Positions 17,078-26,614 of a stretch of DNA of 64,000 nt are shown in pieces. Both the position numbers and the translations under genes were made by a program. Location: positions 23,193 through 87,192 of the forward strand of contig NZ_JAGJEA010000019.1 of the NCBI RefSeq assembly GCF_018100805.1. The letters are read 5' to 3'. Source of the stretch: Aquimarina sp. MMG016. GTDB lineage: Bacteria; Bacteroidota; Bacteroidia; Flavobacteriales; Flavobacteriaceae. Within the stretch, counting starts at the first letter, position 1. Each line of letters opens with the position of its first letter. A model generated the notes under the pieces. It had not been told where the DNA came from. It saw only the letters and a list, made by a program, of their open reading frames with translations, and made no database searches.

Positions 17078-18658
17078 ATGAAGAATACCTTACTGTCCAT
17101 ATTATCTGGACTTTTACTTGCAGTAAGTTGGCCAACATATGGTTTTCCTTTATTCTTATTCTTTGGATTTGTACCACTTTTATTGGTGGAATATGATATT
17201 CGCAAAAATAAATACAGTAAGGCTCAGGTTTTAGGCTTTACTTACCTCTCATTTTTCATCTGGAACACCATAACAACCTGGTGGATTTACAATTCTACTG
17301 GTGTCGGAATGGCTATTGCACTTTTAGTAAATAGCCTATTAATGACTATTGTGTTTTTGCTATATCACATAATAGCAAAACGAACCTCATTTACGATTAG
17401 CACTATATTCTTAGCCTGTTTCTGGATGGCTTTTGAGTATTTTCATTTGCAATGGCAGATTTCCTGGCCATGGTTGAATCTAGGAAATGGTTTTGCGAAT
17501 TTTACTTCCTGGATACAATGGTATGAATATACCGGAACATTTGGTGGAACACTATGGGTGTGGATAGTAAACATAGGTGTTTTCAAAAGTATATTACTTT
17601 TTAAAGAACATAAAGACAAGGCAATTCTTTATAGATCTGCTATAAAAAATGGACTTATTATCGTTGTTCCTATTTTGATTTCAATACTTATACTAAAAAC
17701 CTACGAGGAAGAGGGTAAAGAAATTGAAGTAGTGGTTTTACAACCCAACATAGATCCGTATACGGAAAAATATAATACCACTGATGATAGAATCAGTAAG
17801 CTTCTAGATTCTTTAACAACTACCGCGATTAGTGATAACACCAAGTTTGTTATCGCCCCAGAAACAGTTTTTGCGGATAATAACAGATTACACAACTTCC
17901 CCCAATCGATCGCAAAAAGGACTGCTCTTAAAATCATTGATAGATATCCGAATGTCAATTTTTTATCAGGGATTTCGTTAATAGATGTCTTTAACAATCC
18001 TGCAAGAATCAGAAAACAAACTAATATTTATAAAGAAGATGTTTTCTACGACGATTATAATTCGGCTTTCTTCGTCAGGCCAGATGCGTCGGATGAGTTA
18101 TACCATAAGAGTAAATTAGTCGTTGGGATTGAAAATTTTCCTTATGAAAGTGTATTGAAGCCAGTTTTAGGTGATGCCATGATAGATCTTGGTGGGACTG
18201 TTGCCAAAAAAACAACTCAAGAAGATAGAGAAGTTTTCTTTACAAAAGATAGTGTGGGTGTAGGCACCATGATTTGTTATGAAAGTATCTATGGTGAATT
18301 TTCTACAGGTTACACAAGAAATAAAGCGGATTTTCTGGCCATAATTACTAATGATGCCTGGTGGGGTAATACACAAGGGCATCAGCAACATCTTTATTAT
18401 GCAAAACTAAGAGCGATAGAAAGTCGAAGAAGTATTGCTCGAAGTGCCAATACGGGAATTTCGGCTTTTATAGATCAAACCGGAAACATAGTTTCTTCTC
18501 TGGGATATGAAAAAAGAGGTGCTTTACAAGGAACTATTAGAGCCAATGACAAAATCACTTTTTATGTAAAAGCAGGAAATTATATAGCTCGGGTTGCTAT
18601 TTTTTTAGCGATTTTTATCTTTCTTTTTTCGATTACCCGAAGGAAAAAAAAGATATAA
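17078..18658 (+). CDS. lnt: Apolipoprotein N-acyltransferase Lnt
   Basis: 526 residues. About six N-terminal membrane helices (residues 1-205), then a periplasmic carbon-nitrogen hydrolase domain (~215-490) and a final membrane helix. The catalytic triad is visible: Glu in IAPETVF, Lys in YHKSKLVVG and Cys in MICYESIYGEF. It moves an acyl chain from phospholipid to the N-terminal Cys of lipoproteins, fitting the many lipoproteins encoded here. LSWPTYGFPLFLFFGF-like N-terminal wording (AVSWPTYGFP) is typical of the family. Confidence 0.95.
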   Translation: MKNTLLSILSGLLLAVSWPTYGFPLFLFFGFVPLLLVEYDIRKNKYSKAQVLGFTYLSFFIWNTITTWWIYNSTGVGMAIALLVNSLLMTIVFLLYHIIAKRTSFTISTIFLACFWMAFEYFHLQWQISWPWLNLGNGFANFTSWIQWYEYTGTFGGTLWVWIVNIGVFKSILLFKEHKDKAILYRSAIKNGLIIVVPILISILILKTYEEEGKEIEVVVLQPNIDPYTEKYNTTDDRISKLLDSLTTTAISDNTKFVIAPETVFADNNRLHNFPQSIAKRTALKIIDRYPNVNFLSGISLIDVFNNPARIRKQTNIYKEDVFYDDYNSAFFVRPDASDELYHKSKLVVGIENFPYESVLKPVLGDAMIDLGGTVAKKTTQEDREVFFTKDSVGVGTMICYESIYGEFSTGYTRNKADFLAIITNDAWWGNTQGHQQHLYYAKLRAIESRRSIARSANTGISAFIDQTGNIVSSLGYEKRGALQGTIRANDKITFYVKAGNYIARVAIFLAIFIFLFSITRRKKKI

Positions 18659-18700
18659 ATTTAAAGTCACCATTATTTAAGCTAAAACTCCGATTTCTAC

Positions 18701-18708
18701 TATCTTTG
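18701..18708 (+). promoter_or_regulatory. -7 promoter box (TATCTTTG) for the ABC-F gene
   Basis: TATCTTTG fits TAnnTTTG, 35 bases before the GTG start at 18743. Confidence 0.55.
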
Positions 18709-18742
18709 AGGCTTTAGTTACTTTTCAACTTTATCAAAAATT

Positions 18743-20611
18743 GTGAATTACGTATCAGTAGAACATATTGCCAAAGCCTTTGGAGAACGCATACTCTTTA
18801 GAGACATTTCCTTCGGAATTAATGAAGGACAAAAAATAGGTTTTGTTGCCAAAAACGGAACTGGAAAAACTTCTCTATTAAATATCATAGCAGGAGACGA
18901 GGAACCTGATGAAGGGCAAGTTGTATATCGCAAGAATATTAAAGTGTCTTTTTTACCTCAGGAACCTAATCTGGATCCTAATCTTACAATAGAGCAAACC
19001 ATATTTGCTTCGGATAACGAAACTTTAAAAGTAATCAACAGGTACGAAAAAGCGCTTCAAAACCCTGATGATGCTGAAGAGTACCAGAAAGCTTTTGAAG
19101 AAATGGAAGCTATAAGCGCTTGGGATTTTGAAACACAATACAAACAAATACTTTTTAAGCTGAAGCTTGAGGATCTTAATAAAAAAGTAAGTCAACTCTC
19201 TGGTGGGCAAAAGAAAAGGCTCGCTCTGGCAAATATTTTATTAAGCAAACCAGACTTATTATATCTTGATGAGCCAACTAACCACTTAGATCTGGAAATG
19301 ATCGAATGGCTTGAAGAATATTTTGCGAAAGAGAATTTCACGCTATTTATGGTTACGCACGACCGTTATTTCCTGGAAAATGTATGTAATGAAATTGTAG
19401 AACTAGAAAATGGCCAATTATATAGCTATAAAGGTAATTATGCGTACTATTTAACTAATAAAGAAGCTAGAATTGCCAACGAACAAATCGAAACTGGTAA
19501 AGCTAAACAATTATACAAAAAAGAGTTGGATTGGATGCGCCGTCAACCTAAGGCCCGAACTACCAAATCTAAGTCCAGAATTGATGATTTCTACGAAATC
19601 AAAGAACGGGCTCATAAACGTCGTAATGATCACGAAGTACAATTAGAAATCAATATGGAGCGTATGGGAAGTAAAATTCTCGAACTCCACAAAATATCAA
19701 AAAGCTTTGACGATTTAATTCTATTAGATCAGTTCGAATATGTTTTCAAAAAAGGAGAACGTATTGGTATTATTGGTAAAAACGGAACTGGTAAATCTAC
19801 TTTTTTGAATATGATTACCGGTGGCATAACCCCTGACCAAGGTAAAATAGTTATTGGGGATACCATAAAATTTGGATATTATACTCAAAGAGGTATAGAA
19901 ATTAAAGAAGGCCAGAAGGTTATTGATGTTATTAGAGAATTTGGAGATTACATCCCATTAAAAAAAGGAAGACAGATTTCTGCACAACAATTACTTGAGC
20001 GATTTTTGTTTGACAGAAAGAAACAATATGATTTTGTAGAAAAATTAAGTGGTGGCGAACGAAAACGTCTTTATCTCTGTACCGTACTGATACAAAACCC
20101 AAACTTTCTGATTCTTGATGAACCTACCAATGATTTAGACATTGTAACACTCAATGTATTGGAAAACTTCTTATTAGATTTCCCCGGTTGCTTGATGGTG
20201 GTATCTCACGATAGATATTTTATGGATAAAATTGTAGATCATCTATTCGTCTTTAGAGGAAATGGAGTGATTCAGGATTTTCCTGGTAATTATACCGATT
20301 ATCGTATCTATGAAAACAGCAAAGAGCCGGAAAGTTCTAAAACTGAGGACTCAGAGCCAAGAGTAAAGAAAACCTGGAAAAAAGATAACAAGGCAGGACT
20401 ATCATATAATGAGCAAAAAGAATATAGCAAGATTGAACGCGATCTAAAAAAACTAGAACTTCAGAAAAAAGAGATCGAGGCCCTTTTTGTTGATGGAAAC
20501 TTAGACTCGGATAAAATCAATGAGGAATCTCAAAAGCTTCAGAAAATCATTGAACAAATCGAAGAAAACGAAATGCGCTGGTTCGAACTTTCTGAAAAAT
20601 TGGAAGAATAA
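18743..20611 (+). CDS. ABC-F family ATPase (Uup-like)
   Basis: 622 residues starting at GTG. Two ABC domains without membrane segments: Walker A sites VAKNGTGKTSLL and IGKNGTGKSTFL, signatures QLSGGQKKRLALA and KLSGGERKRLYLC, Walker B LLYLDEPTNHLDL and FLILDEPTNDLDI. A charged linker joins them, and the C-terminal ~85 residues (YSKIERDLKKLELQKKEIEA and on) form a coiled coil as in Uup. ABC-F proteins act on ribosomes (stalling relief, antibiotic protection) or, for Uup, affect DNA or ribosome biology. Which role applies is not clear. Confidence 0.93.
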   Translation: MNYVSVEHIAKAFGERILFRDISFGINEGQKIGFVAKNGTGKTSLLNIIAGDEEPDEGQVVYRKNIKVSFLPQEPNLDPNLTIEQTIFASDNETLKVINRYEKALQNPDDAEEYQKAFEEMEAISAWDFETQYKQILFKLKLEDLNKKVSQLSGGQKKRLALANILLSKPDLLYLDEPTNHLDLEMIEWLEEYFAKENFTLFMVTHDRYFLENVCNEIVELENGQLYSYKGNYAYYLTNKEARIANEQIETGKAKQLYKKELDWMRRQPKARTTKSKSRIDDFYEIKERAHKRRNDHEVQLEINMERMGSKILELHKISKSFDDLILLDQFEYVFKKGERIGIIGKNGTGKSTFLNMITGGITPDQGKIVIGDTIKFGYYTQRGIEIKEGQKVIDVIREFGDYIPLKKGRQISAQQLLERFLFDRKKQYDFVEKLSGGERKRLYLCTVLIQNPNFLILDEPTNDLDIVTLNVLENFLLDFPGCLMVVSHDRYFMDKIVDHLFVFRGNGVIQDFPGNYTDYRIYENSKEPESSKTEDSEPRVKKTWKKDNKAGLSYNEQKEYSKIERDLKKLELQKKEIEALFVDGNLDSDKINEESQKLQKIIEQIEENEMRWFELSEKLEE

Positions 20612-20648
20612 ATTGATTTTTTGAATTACGATTTAAGAATTACGAATA

Positions 20649-21221
20649 ATGTTATTCCGAATAAAATCATATCTAAAGTTTCTTGCTAGGTCTACTAATC
20701 AACACGGGGTACACTCACCTTTTGTATATGATTTAGTTACCAAATGCTTTTATGATAAAAATAAGAGACCTTCGTATACTGCTTTAAAATCAATATTCAA
20801 AAAACACAAAAGTGAACTCCCTTTTAGTTTAAAAACTGTTAAGCTTCTCAATCGTTTATTCTCATATTTTGATTATAAAAAAGTATATCTCTCTAATATA
20901 AACCCGGATATCACCTCGCAAATTTTATTAGAAGGCAACCCTATTATCATCTCTAAGTCTATCGAACACGAAGATGTATATGATGTATTATATCTTGATC
21001 TAAACCTTCAGGACAAAAAAGATATTGAAACACTATTCTCTAAAACACATAATGATAGCCTAATTATTTTCAACCACATACACGAAACCAATAATAATGA
21101 AGCTACTTGGAACCTAATAAAGAATAATCCTCTGGTAAAAGTTACTATTGACACCTTTGTTTTGGGTTTTGTATTTTTTAGAAAAGAACAGGTCAAAGAA
21201 CATTTTATTATAAGACTGTAA
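20649..21221 (+). CDS. Degenerate methyltransferase-like protein (SAM motif lost)
   Basis: 190 residues. The two ends match a Bacteroidota family usually annotated class I SAM-dependent methyltransferase: STNQHGVHSPFVYDLVTKCF near the start, and VKVTIDTFVLGFVFFRKEQV-KEHFIIRL at the end. In that family, as I recall it, proteins are ~240-260 residues and carry a glycine-rich SAM loop (LELGTSLG type) after the 'RLLNR' helix. Here KLLNRLFSYFDYKKVYL is followed directly by SNINPDITSQILLE, with no glycine loop and about 60 residues missing. The protein is therefore probably catalytically dead, or has a changed role. It lies between the ABC-F gene (37-base gap) and an ABC ATPase gene. Confidence 0.7.
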   Translation: MLFRIKSYLKFLARSTNQHGVHSPFVYDLVTKCFYDKNKRPSYTALKSIFKKHKSELPFSLKTVKLLNRLFSYFDYKKVYLSNINPDITSQILLEGNPIIISKSIEHEDVYDVLYLDLNLQDKKDIETLFSKTHNDSLIIFNHIHETNNNEATWNLIKNNPLVKVTIDTFVLGFVFFRKEQVKEHFIIRL

Positions 21222-21287
21222 CAACTTCTACCCTACTGCGTCATATAGTCTAAAATCGTATCTTCACAACTCATAAAGATTACATTC

Positions 21288-21974
21288 ATGGGAAATGTTA
21301 TAGAAATCAGAAATATCGTCAGAAATTTTCAACTAGGTCAAGAAACCGTTTATGTATTAAAAAGCATTGATCTGGATATCGAGACAGGAGATTATATAGC
21401 AATCATGGGACCTTCAGGATCTGGAAAATCTACATTAATGAATCTTTTAGGATGTTTAGATACTCCAACCTCAGGAACATACAGACTGAATGGAAATGAT
21501 GTGAGTAAAATGACAGATGATGAATTGGCCGAGATACGAAATCGCGAAATCGGATTTGTATTTCAGACTTTTAATCTACTTCCTAGAACAACTGCTCTGG
21601 ATAATGTTGCATTGCCTATGGTATATGCAGGAACTTCTAAAAAAGATAGAGTTATCAGAGCTGAAGAAGTACTTGCCGATGTTGGACTTGCAGATCGTAT
21701 GGATCATAAACCTAATCAACTCTCCGGAGGTCAGAGACAACGTGTTGCGGTAGGACGAGCGTTAGTGAACAAACCTTCAATTATTCTAGCAGATGAACCT
21801 ACTGGAAACTTGGATTCTAAGACTTCTCTGGAGATTATGCAACTCTTTGATGATATTCATGCTGCAGGAAATACGGTGATCATGGTTACTCATGAAGAAG
21901 ATATTGCTGCTCGTGCACATCGTGTAATACGATTAAGAGATGGAGAGATCGAGAGTGATGTTAGAAACAAATAA
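21288..21974 (+). CDS. ABC transporter ATP-binding protein (MacB/LolD type)
   Basis: 228 residues, one ABC ATPase domain: Walker A GPSGSGKSTLMNLLG, signature LSGGQRQRVAVGRAL, Walker B IILADEPTGNLDS. The sequence RNFQLGQETVYVLKSIDLDI and the 'ADEPTGNLD' form are diagnostic of the MacB/LolD/FtsE-like group, which works with MacB-type permeases in lipoprotein release, peptide or drug export. No permease is adjacent, so the partner is unknown. Confidence 0.92.
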   Translation: MGNVIEIRNIVRNFQLGQETVYVLKSIDLDIETGDYIAIMGPSGSGKSTLMNLLGCLDTPTSGTYRLNGNDVSKMTDDELAEIRNREIGFVFQTFNLLPRTTALDNVALPMVYAGTSKKDRVIRAEEVLADVGLADRMDHKPNQLSGGQRQRVAVGRALVNKPSIILADEPTGNLDSKTSLEIMQLFDDIHAAGNTVIMVTHEEDIAARAHRVIRLRDGEIESDVRNK

Positions 21975-22038
21975 TTTATAGTTTATTTTGGGGTTTCTAG
22001 TTAATTTGTATTTTGGTATATCATTTTAACCAAAATTT

Positions 22039-23478
22039 ATGCAACCCACACATATTCTGCTATTGATCGCAGCCTATTTTGGAGTCCTCTTATTAATATC
22101 TTATTTCACAGGAAAAAACGCAGATAACGAAGCTTTTTTTAAAGCCAATCGTCAGTCTCCCTGGTATGTTGTTGCATTTGGAATGATAGGAGCCTCACTT
22201 AGCGGGGTGACCTTTATTTCTGTTCCTGGGTGGGTTGAAGCTTCACAATTTAGCTACATGCAAGTGGTTCTAGGATATATAGTGGGGTATACCGTTATCG
22301 GAACCATATTATTACCTCTATATTATAGACTAAACCTGACCTCGATTTACACCTATCTGGATGAACGCTTTGGGAATTATTCTTACAAAACCGGAGCTTC
22401 TTTCTTTTTGCTATCCAGAGTAGTTGGAGCGAGTTTTAGATTGTTTTTAGTCGCTAATGTTTTGCAAACTATTCTTTTTGATGCTATCGGTGTTCCTTTT
22501 TGGGTTACCGTAATTATTACCATTCTTTTGATTTGGTTATACACTTTTAAATCCGGAATAAAAACCATTGTTTGGACCGACACATTACAGACTTTATTTA
22601 TGTTAATCTCTGTCGGAGTAGCCATTTATTATGTATCTGATGATTTAGGAATTAGCGGAGGTAATATTTTAGGATATGTATTAGAAAGTGACCTATCAAA
22701 AATGTTCTTTTTTGATGATTTTAAAAGTGCCGATTATTTCTGGAAACAGTTTTTCTCGGGTGCTTTTATTGCTATAGTAATGACAGGGTTGGATCAGGAT
22801 ATGATGCAAAAAAACCTTACTTGCAGAAGCCTTAAAGATGCTCAGAAAAATATGTTTTGGTTTACTATCGTATTGACTATAGTTAACTTCATCTTTCTAG
22901 GATTAGGGTTGTTACTAACTCAATATGCATCTTTACACGAAATTGAAGCTCATAAAGATCAGTTGTTCCCTATTATTGCTACACAAAGTGAATTAGGTAT
23001 TGGCATTGCTGTATTTTTTGTCCTTGGGCTTATTGCAGCTGCTTATAGTAGTGCAGATAGTGCTTTAACTTCGTTAACAACATCTTTTAGCATCGATATT
23101 TTAGATATAGAAAAGAAATATAATAAATCTGATCAGGTCAAAACCCGAAAAAAAATCCATGTACTCTTTTCGTTTATATTAGTATTAGTGATTATTGCTT
23201 TTAAATACATTATCAAAGATGAAAGCGTGATTGCTAAATTATTTGTGTTTGCAGGATATACCTATGGTCCTTTGTTAGGTTTATATGCATTTGGATTATT
23301 CACGAAATTAAATGTAAAAGACAACCTTGTGCCTATTGTTGCTATATTGTCTCTTATCTTATCTTATATCATAAGTGACAATAGTGCTACCTGGTTTGGT
23401 TTTGAATTTGGTTTCTTTATTCTAATCTTAAACGGACTCCTAACCTTCCTAGGACTAATACTGATTCGTAGAAAGTAA
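22039..23478 (+). CDS. Sodium:solute symporter (SSS family)
   Basis: 479 residues with about 13 membrane helices. The family features are visible: GKNADNEAFFKANRQSPWYV with the FxxxR/QxxPWY N-terminal block, GASLSGVTFISVPGW in the first sodium-site helix, and AAYSSADSALTSLTTSF (the sodium-binding SS-rich helix). It should import an organic solute with Na+, fitting a marine organism; the substrate is not clear. The 3' end overlaps the convergent CoA-binding gene by 24 bases. Confidence 0.93.
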   Translation: MQPTHILLLIAAYFGVLLLISYFTGKNADNEAFFKANRQSPWYVVAFGMIGASLSGVTFISVPGWVEASQFSYMQVVLGYIVGYTVIGTILLPLYYRLNLTSIYTYLDERFGNYSYKTGASFFLLSRVVGASFRLFLVANVLQTILFDAIGVPFWVTVIITILLIWLYTFKSGIKTIVWTDTLQTLFMLISVGVAIYYVSDDLGISGGNILGYVLESDLSKMFFFDDFKSADYFWKQFFSGAFIAIVMTGLDQDMMQKNLTCRSLKDAQKNMFWFTIVLTIVNFIFLGLGLLLTQYASLHEIEAHKDQLFPIIATQSELGIGIAVFFVLGLIAAAYSSADSALTSLTTSFSIDILDIEKKYNKSDQVKTRKKIHVLFSFILVLVIIAFKYIIKDESVIAKLFVFAGYTYGPLLGLYAFGLFTKLNVKDNLVPIVAILSLILSYIISDNSATWFGFEFGFFILILNGLLTFLGLILIRRK

Positions 23479-23817
23479 TACTAGATTACAAGCAACCTCA
23501 ACTTCAATAGAAGCCTCTTCCAGTACTTGATAAAACTCCGGATTTTCCGTTCCCGGATTGAAAATGACTCTTTTAGGTCTCAGGCTAATTATGTACTCAA
23601 AATATTGACTTTGACGTTTTGGATTTAGGTACAATGTTACCGTATCAAGATCATCAAACTTAATAAGTTCTGTTTGTATATCTATTCCTGCAACGCTACC
23701 TTTCCTCAACCCTATAGCAACAACTTCGTGATTATTATTTACCAACCTATTAATTACCAAATTAGAATACCTATCTGTTCTTAAAGATGCTCCTAGTACC
23801 AGCGTTTTCTTACTCAT
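23455..23817 (-). CDS. CoA-binding domain protein (YccU-like)
   Basis: 120 residues, a single Rossmann-type CoA-binding domain: opening KKTLVLGASLRTDRYSNLVI with the nucleotide loop GAS, VVAIGLRKG, and RVIFNPGTENPEF ('PGTEN' is diagnostic). Small stand-alone members bind coenzyme A but have no established reaction. It overlaps the symporter gene tail to tail. Confidence 0.88.
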   Translation of the reverse strand: MSKKTLVLGASLRTDRYSNLVINRLVNNNHEVVAIGLRKGSVAGIDIQTELIKFDDLDTVTLYLNPKRQSQYFEYIISLRPKRVIFNPGTENPEFYQVLEEASIEVEVACNLVLLSTNQY

Positions 23818-23976
23818 AAAATGTCATCTGAATTTGTAGCCAAAATATGTCTTTTACCATACCAAATAAAGGGTTAAACGTTAAAAAACATAGTTAAAAT
23901 GTTAAAAACAAAGCTTCAGTGTAACACAAATAAAAGCTTCACGTCTTACTTATAAAAGATATGATTTTTCATAAAT

Positions 23977-23995
23977 TTAGTTAGTTAGTTAGTTA
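23977..23995. repeat. Short tandem repeat (TTAG)x4
   Basis: Four and three quarter copies of TTAG in the 328-base gap between the CoA-binding gene and the hybrid kinase gene. Apart from this and the kinase terminator I see nothing coding in 23818-24145. Confidence 0.7.
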
Positions 23996-24057
23996 CTTAG
24001 ATAATAATCAAATTTTATTCATAGTTGATGGTTAGTGTTACTATTTGGTTATTATAG

Positions 24058-24086
24058 AAAATCGCCCCTTAACCCGGGGCGATTTT
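24058..24086 (-). terminator. Terminator of the hybrid kinase gene
   Basis: Perfect 11-bp stem AAAATCGCCCC (24058-24068) with GGGGCGATTTT (24076-24086) around a 7-base loop, 60 bases past the stop of the minus-strand kinase gene. Confidence 0.8.
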
Positions 24087-24145
24087 TAATATAATTCGTA
24101 CCCATTTGAATCTAAATATTTTCTAAGCAGATAAACAAAACTTCC

Positions 24146-26341
24146 TTAGTGAATAAATTTACTTATAGTTAAATAAAATTGTTGTATTTGAAAAGGTTTC
24201 GATATTACACCATTCATTCCTGAAGATAAAATTCTCTCCTTATTTTCATTAAGATCTACTGCCGTCAATGCAATTATAGGCGTTCCTTCATCAAATTCTC
24301 TTATTTTAGTTGCCACTTCATAACCATTCATTTTAGGCATATGAATATCCATTAAAACGATATCAAAATTTTGTTTTTTTACCAAATCTATAGCGTCAAA
24401 GCCATTATCAACTACAATTACATTAGCGCTTTTATTTTCTAAAATACGCCTGGTAATCATTTGATTTATGTTGTTGTCATCTACAACCAAAACAGCTTTA
24501 TTTTTTAAATTTTTGTAATTATTATTAATAATCTCTTTTGGCGATTTTACATCTACTTTTTCATATTCAAAATTTAAATCAAAGGAAAAAGTTGTTCCCA
24601 CATTAGGCTCACTTTCTAGCTTTATTTTACTATTCATTGCATTCAATAAACGCTTAACTATAGCCAAGCCTAAACCAGCACCTTCATAATCTCGATTAAG
24701 TCGTTTAGATTCCTGATAAAAGTCATCAAATATCCTTGCTTGCATCTCTTTAGAAATACCTATACCATCATCTTTAACACTTATCCTTATCATTACAACA
24801 TCACTATTATTTAATTCTTGGTTGATAAGGTTAACATTAAACCAAATATTTCCGTTTATGGTAAACTTCAATGCGTTCCCTAATAAATTAATTATTATTT
24901 GAGATAGTTTAACCGAGTCCCCTTTTAATCTTCTAGGAATATTGTTATCAATATGTACGTGTAAAGTATTGTTATTTTCTTTCTTTAGATAATATAGAGC
25001 ATTCATCAAATTATCAACAACCTCTTGAATATCAAACTCTATGGTATGTAATTCTATTTTATTCGCATCATATTTATTAATTTGAAGTATATTATTAATT
25101 AACGACAATAAATGTTCTCCAGAAGATTTTAGTGCTTTAAGGTAGTTCACCTGTTCTTTTTTTGGATTTTCGTTAATCAAAACATCCGTAATACCGGTAA
25201 CCGCGTATAGAGGCGTGCGGAGTTCATGGCTTATTGTAGAAAAGAAATTATTTTTTAATTGCGAAGCATATTCGGTTTTCATTTTGGCATTAAGAAGCTC
25301 TTTATTTTTTTCTTGAAAGCTATTGCTTAGTTTTAAACGTTTTCTGTTTGATCTATACAAAAGTATTACCACACCAATTAGTACAATAAACATGGCGAGG
25401 AGAGCAAGTGTAAAATATTTTATTTTTTTAAGTGATTGTTCTTGACTTTTATTCAACTCTTCAGTCAGGTTTAAACTACTTTCTTTTTCGAATAAATCAC
25501 GTTCTAGTTTATTTTTTTCATTCAGTATACTCTGTTGACTTTCGAAATTCTTCTCTAAGTATATAATTTGATTAGCCATTGATATTTTAGCATTATCCGG
25601 CTGATTTAATCCGTCGTATAAAGCGACCCTTCTTTTTTCTATCTCGATTAGTTCTGTATAAGAATTGTGATCTAAAGAGATCTCTTCTGCTTTTTTATAA
25701 TTTTCAAACGCTTTTGCATATTCCTCTTTTTTAGCATAAATGTTAGCTAACAATATATGCGAGTTAATAATCATAGATGGTTGCTGTTCTGTATTGGGTT
25801 GATATATTTTTATGGTTTCTATTAAATACAGATACGCACTATCAAAATCATTAAGTATATATTTAATATTAGCAATATTATATATCGGCCATAATGCTTT
25901 ATAACTATCTTTAAGCTCAAGAGCTAAATTTCTAGATTTAACAAACATTTTTTCTGCATCGACATAATTCTTTTTTTTAAAATATAATTCTGCGATATTA
26001 TTATAATGATAAATTAAATATGATTCATAATTGGCTTTCTGCAATGCATTTCTAGATAATAAATAGTTTTTTTCTGCATTGTCATAATCACCAATTTCAT
26101 AAAATATCGCACCGATGCAATTGTAAGCTTCACCAATAATCGAATCGTTATTGATATTTTTACCATACTCTAAAGCAAAGTTAAGTTGTTTATAAGCCTT
26201 ATTATACTGACCCTGAGTAGCAACTATAAAGGATTCTGAAATCAGTTTATAAATACTGTCCTTACTGATTTTATTTGATTGCGCATGACACAAAGAAATA
26301 TAACTAATATAGATAATAACATATAGTAGTTTTTTTTTCAT
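24146..26341 (-). CDS. Hybrid sensor histidine kinase with periplasmic TPRs and receiver domain
   Basis: 731 residues. Order: signal peptide (LLYVIIYISYISLCHAQ), six or so TPRs (~35-265), a helical stretch, a transmembrane helix (FTLALLAMFIVLIGVVILLY, ~310-330), a coiled coil, HisKA with His ~372 in FFSTISHELRTPLYAV, the ATPase domain (QIIINLLGNALKF, DDGIGIS, GAGLGLAIVKRLL), and a receiver domain with Asp ~665 in DIVLMDIHMPKMNGYEV. TPR-sensor kinases of this shape are common in Flavobacteria. The receiver at its end implies a phosphorelay through a separate phosphotransfer protein, not seen here. It is divergent from the outer-membrane barrel gene, which may be its target. Confidence 0.93.
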   Translation of the reverse strand: MKKKLLYVIIYISYISLCHAQSNKISKDSIYKLISESFIVATQGQYNKAYKQLNFALEYGKNINNDSIIGEAYNCIGAIFYEIGDYDNAEKNYLLSRNALQKANYESYLIYHYNNIAELYFKKKNYVDAEKMFVKSRNLALELKDSYKALWPIYNIANIKYILNDFDSAYLYLIETIKIYQPNTEQQPSMIINSHILLANIYAKKEEYAKAFENYKKAEEISLDHNSYTELIEIEKRRVALYDGLNQPDNAKISMANQIIYLEKNFESQQSILNEKNKLERDLFEKESSLNLTEELNKSQEQSLKKIKYFTLALLAMFIVLIGVVILLYRSNRKRLKLSNSFQEKNKELLNAKMKTEYASQLKNNFFSTISHELRTPLYAVTGITDVLINENPKKEQVNYLKALKSSGEHLLSLINNILQINKYDANKIELHTIEFDIQEVVDNLMNALYYLKKENNNTLHVHIDNNIPRRLKGDSVKLSQIIINLLGNALKFTINGNIWFNVNLINQELNNSDVVMIRISVKDDGIGISKEMQARIFDDFYQESKRLNRDYEGAGLGLAIVKRLLNAMNSKIKLESEPNVGTTFSFDLNFEYEKVDVKSPKEIINNNYKNLKNKAVLVVDDNNINQMITRRILENKSANVIVVDNGFDAIDLVKKQNFDIVLMDIHMPKMNGYEVATKIREFDEGTPIIALTAVDLNENKERILSSGMNGVISKPFQIQQFYLTISKFIH

Positions 26342-26362
26342 AGTCTATCTTTTAATTGGTTG

Positions 26363-26370
26363 CAAATTTA
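26363..26370 (-). promoter_or_regulatory. -7 promoter box (TAAATTTG) for the hybrid kinase
   Basis: The minus strand reads TAAATTTG 22 bases before the kinase ATG, matching TAnnTTTG. The rest of the 273-base divergent region shows no feature I can name. Confidence 0.55.
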
Positions 26371-26614
26371 ACATTATATAAAGTGATCTGTAAAACATTC
26401 AATGATAAGATTTTATACAAATAGAAACATAACACTTAATCGTCTGATTATAATTTATTGTTAAATTCGAAATAAACTGTAACAGAATTTAAACAAATTC
26501 GTCTTACACACATATATACGATTAATCACCGTATAAAAATTTACAAAAACACGCATTTGTATTATGTATTACAAAGTACAATGCATAACAACTCTCAATC
26601 AAATAAACGTTCAG

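Noticed and set aside
23977..23995. (TTAG)n as a phase-variation tract
   Set aside because: It is intergenic, short, and not placed at a recognisable promoter spacer or start codon.
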